DNA of 7,076 nucleotides from Candidatus Saccharibacteria bacterium UBA1949 (GTDB lineage Bacteria > Patescibacteriota > Saccharimonadia > Saccharimonadales > Saccharimonadaceae). Within the stretch, counting starts at the first letter, position 1. Each line of letters opens with the position of its first letter. The notes beneath the pieces were generated by a model. It was given only the letters and a program-made list of their open reading frames with translations. It was not told the DNA's origin and did not search any database. Where the stretch lies: NCBI GenBank assembly GCA_002336735.1, contig DDER01000037.1, positions 9,357-16,432 of the forward strand. Reading direction: 5' to 3'. Below are positions 5,978 through 7,076 of this stretch, in pieces. The position numbers and the translations under genes are program-made.

Positions 5978-6895
5978 ATGTCGAAAAATATCTCAGATAC
6001 CCGAGTCGTTGTTTCATCGCTACTCGTCAGTGCGGCCGACGTTGTGCTAAACGTTCTGGTTGCTATGCTGACCGGTAGTGCTGTTATGCTGTCCCAGTCG
6101 TTACAGGGGTTAAGCGATTTCACCACCAGCGCCATACTGTATAAAGGCACCAAACAATCCCGACGAACCGCCAACGACAAGTATCAGTTTGGTTTTGGGC
6201 GCGAAGTCTTCTTTTGGGTACTGATGTCGTCGGTTGTGATGTTTATCGGCACTGGTGGGCTATCGCTGTACTTTGGTTATCATCAGATCATCACACCCGA
6301 ACCCGTACATCATATTTGGGCGGCATTGGCGACGCTGTTTATTAGCCTGATTTATAACAGCTTTGCATTTTGGCTCAGCTTTCGCCGGCTCAGCACGCTA
6401 GACGCTACGCGTAGCTGGTGGCAGCTCCTGGTTAGCTCTAGTATCGCCGAGACAAAAGCCACGTTTATCATCAATTTTCTAGCTGCACTAGCATCTGTTT
6501 TGGGGCTCATTGCCTTTGGGCTGTTTGCGCTCACCGGCAACGCGCAGTTTGACGGCTGGGGAAGCGTGATTATCGGTATCACTATGATGATTACAGCCGC
6601 GCTGCTGATCCAAGACATGCGGGGGCTGTTGGTCGGCAAAGCAGTAGATATAAAAATCCGACAGCGAATTATCGATGCCGCGCAGTCAGTGCCAGGAGTT
6701 ATCACAGTGCTCGACCTGCGTACCATGTACCTTGGCTCGGGCAAAAAATTCGCCATTTTAGAACTTCACCTTCAAGATGGCCTGGTGACCGACCAAATTG
6801 AAGCAATCACCGACACGGTCAAACAGGTTGTGCAAACTAACATTCCCGAGGTACACCATATACAGGTCGAGGTCGAGTCACCAGAGGCGACTTAG
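5978..6895 (+). CDS. Cation diffusion facilitator (CDF) family transporter
   Basis: A 305-residue membrane protein with the CDF layout: about six helices over residues 8-212, then a soluble C-terminal domain (about 222-300) of the ferredoxin-like type that binds metal or dimerises in this family. Family signs are SLQGLSDFTTS in helix 2, KYQFGFGREVFFW (compare HPFGYGRExYFW), TPEP after helix 3, FDGWGSVIIGI before helix 6, and LLVGKAVD at the domain junction. CDF proteins export Zn2+ or similar cations by proton antiport; the overall pattern is closest to ZnT9-like members. Asp47 is kept, but the partner four residues earlier is Gln43, and helix 5 (about 158-180) lacks the expected acidic or histidine ligands. 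Metal and activity are therefore uncertain. I start at ATG 5978, just after TATAAT; a longer open frame reaching 5609 runs through tRNA-Cys and is not coding. Confidence 0.9.
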   Translation: MSKNISDTRVVVSSLLVSAADVVLNVLVAMLTGSAVMLSQSLQGLSDFTTSAILYKGTKQSRRTANDKYQFGFGREVFFWVLMSSVVMFIGTGGLSLYFGYHQIITPEPVHHIWAALATLFISLIYNSFAFWLSFRRLSTLDATRSWWQLLVSSSIAETKATFIINFLAALASVLGLIAFGLFALTGNAQFDGWGSVIIGITMMITAALLIQDMRGLLVGKAVDIKIRQRIIDAAQSVPGVITVLDLRTMYLGSGKKFAILELHLQDGLVTDQIEAITDTVKQVVQTNIPEVHHIQVEVESPEAT

Positions 6896-6908
6896 GGAAT
6901 GAGCGGGT

Positions 6909-6924
6909 TGCGCAAGGCGGGAAT
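6909..6924 (+). repeat. 16-bp copy of the right-hand tRNA 3' end
   Basis: TGCGCAAGGCGGGAAT here is identical to 7045-7060, which is the discriminator, acceptor 3' strand, T-stem 3' strand and three T-loop bases of the right-edge tRNA. The copies are in the same orientation, 136 bp apart, with unrelated flanks. Such 3'-end duplications are the form taken by attachment sites of tRNA-targeting integrases, but no integrase or cargo is visible, so it may be only a tRNA remnant. Confidence 0.8.
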
Positions 6925-6931
6925 ATACATA

Positions 6932-6964
6932 TATTACGCCGTTGCCGCAGGCAGCCGGGTAATA
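6932..6964. repeat. Imperfect hairpin between CDF gene and tRNA
   Basis: TATTA (6932-6936) pairs with TAATA (6960-6964), and TTGCC (6941-6945) with GGCAG (6949-6953, one G-U) around a GCA loop. The five-base blocks between them pair only partly. No T tract follows on either strand, so its role is unknown. Confidence 0.4.
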
Positions 6965-6994
6965 TCGAACCGCATCGGGTTCGATTCTTGTCTT
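6964..6994 (+). terminator. Possible terminator of the CDF gene
   Basis: ATCGAACC (6964-6971) and GGTTCGAT (6978-6985) form a perfect 8-bp stem with a 6-base loop, followed by the T-rich TCTTGTCTT. It lies about 70 bp after the CDF stop codon. The T tract is interrupted, so this is a weak intrinsic terminator at best. Confidence 0.4.
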
Positions 6995-7041
6995 CGACAA
7001 TACCAAACGAGATACTGAGGGGCAAGCCTTAGCTTATTGTT

Positions 7042-7076
7042 TGGTGCGCAAGGCGGGAATTGAACCCGCACGACTT
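7042..7076 (-). tRNA. tRNA 3' part, isotype not determinable (cut by window edge)
   Basis: On the minus strand the window holds the T arm GCGGG-TTCAATT-CCCGC, the acceptor 3' strand CTTGCGC, discriminator A and encoded CCA (7044-7042). The anticodon is outside the window. The predicted 5' acceptor would be GCGCAAG. Discriminator A and this acceptor would suit tRNA-Leu, but that is a guess. Its last bases are duplicated at 6909-6924. Confidence 0.9.

Noticed and set aside
6964..7005. Possible plus-strand tRNA because of GGGTTCGATTC, a T-arm-like string
   Set aside because: The T stem pairs poorly, and no matching acceptor, anticodon arm or 5' half is found upstream. The string is better explained as one arm of the 6964-6985 hairpin.
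6837..7025. Minus-strand open frame of 62 codons across the CDF 3' end
   Set aside because: It covers the CDF coding end and the hairpin-rich intergenic DNA, with no promoter, ribosome site or recognisable protein features.

Overview
The window looks like part of a small bacterial genome of the Candidate Phyla Radiation (CPR), most likely a Saccharibacteria (TM7) relative. I base this on the compact layout, the two unannotated membrane-protein types of a kind I associate with that group, and a diverged NAD-dependent DNA ligase. This is inference by family resemblance, not a search. TGA, TAA and TAG all end genes here, so the code is standard. That argues against Gracilibacteria/Absconditabacteria, which read TGA as glycine.

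Layout, left to right. A tRNA (probably Ala) cut by the left edge lies on the minus strand (1-23). An intergenic stretch of about 440 bp follows (24-462). It holds the tRNA promoter, a possible short minus-strand transcript with its own promoter and terminator, and the plus-strand promoter of a small RRM-type RNA-binding protein (463-777). A perfect inverted repeat (795-832) ends that gene and also the convergent minus-strand genes. Those are a PGPGW-type small membrane protein (918-1280) and an overlapping seven-helix membrane protein (1273-2019). Upstream of them is a tightly overlapping minus-strand operon: polytopic membrane protein (4472-5572), ligA (2476-4488), and a nucleoside 2-deoxyribosyltransferase-like protein (2039-2479). 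A complete tRNA-Cys(GCA) with promoter and terminator (5645-5767) precedes the operon. On the plus strand is a CDF-type cation transporter (5978-6895). The right edge cuts another minus-strand tRNA (7042-7076), whose 3' end is repeated exactly 136 bp away.

Functionally this is mostly housekeeping: translation (tRNAs), DNA joining (LigA), possible nucleoside handling, RNA binding, metal transport and membrane proteins of unknown role. I do not see a defence system, transposon, CRISPR array or prophage. The points worth a second look are a LigA without its zinc-binding cysteines, a set of promoters that place the start codon at or next to the predicted transcription start (leaderless mRNAs), a possible 18-codon leaderless ORF or small RNA, a tRNA 3'-end repeat that resembles an attachment site, and a CDF transporter lacking the usual metal ligands in its fifth membrane helix.
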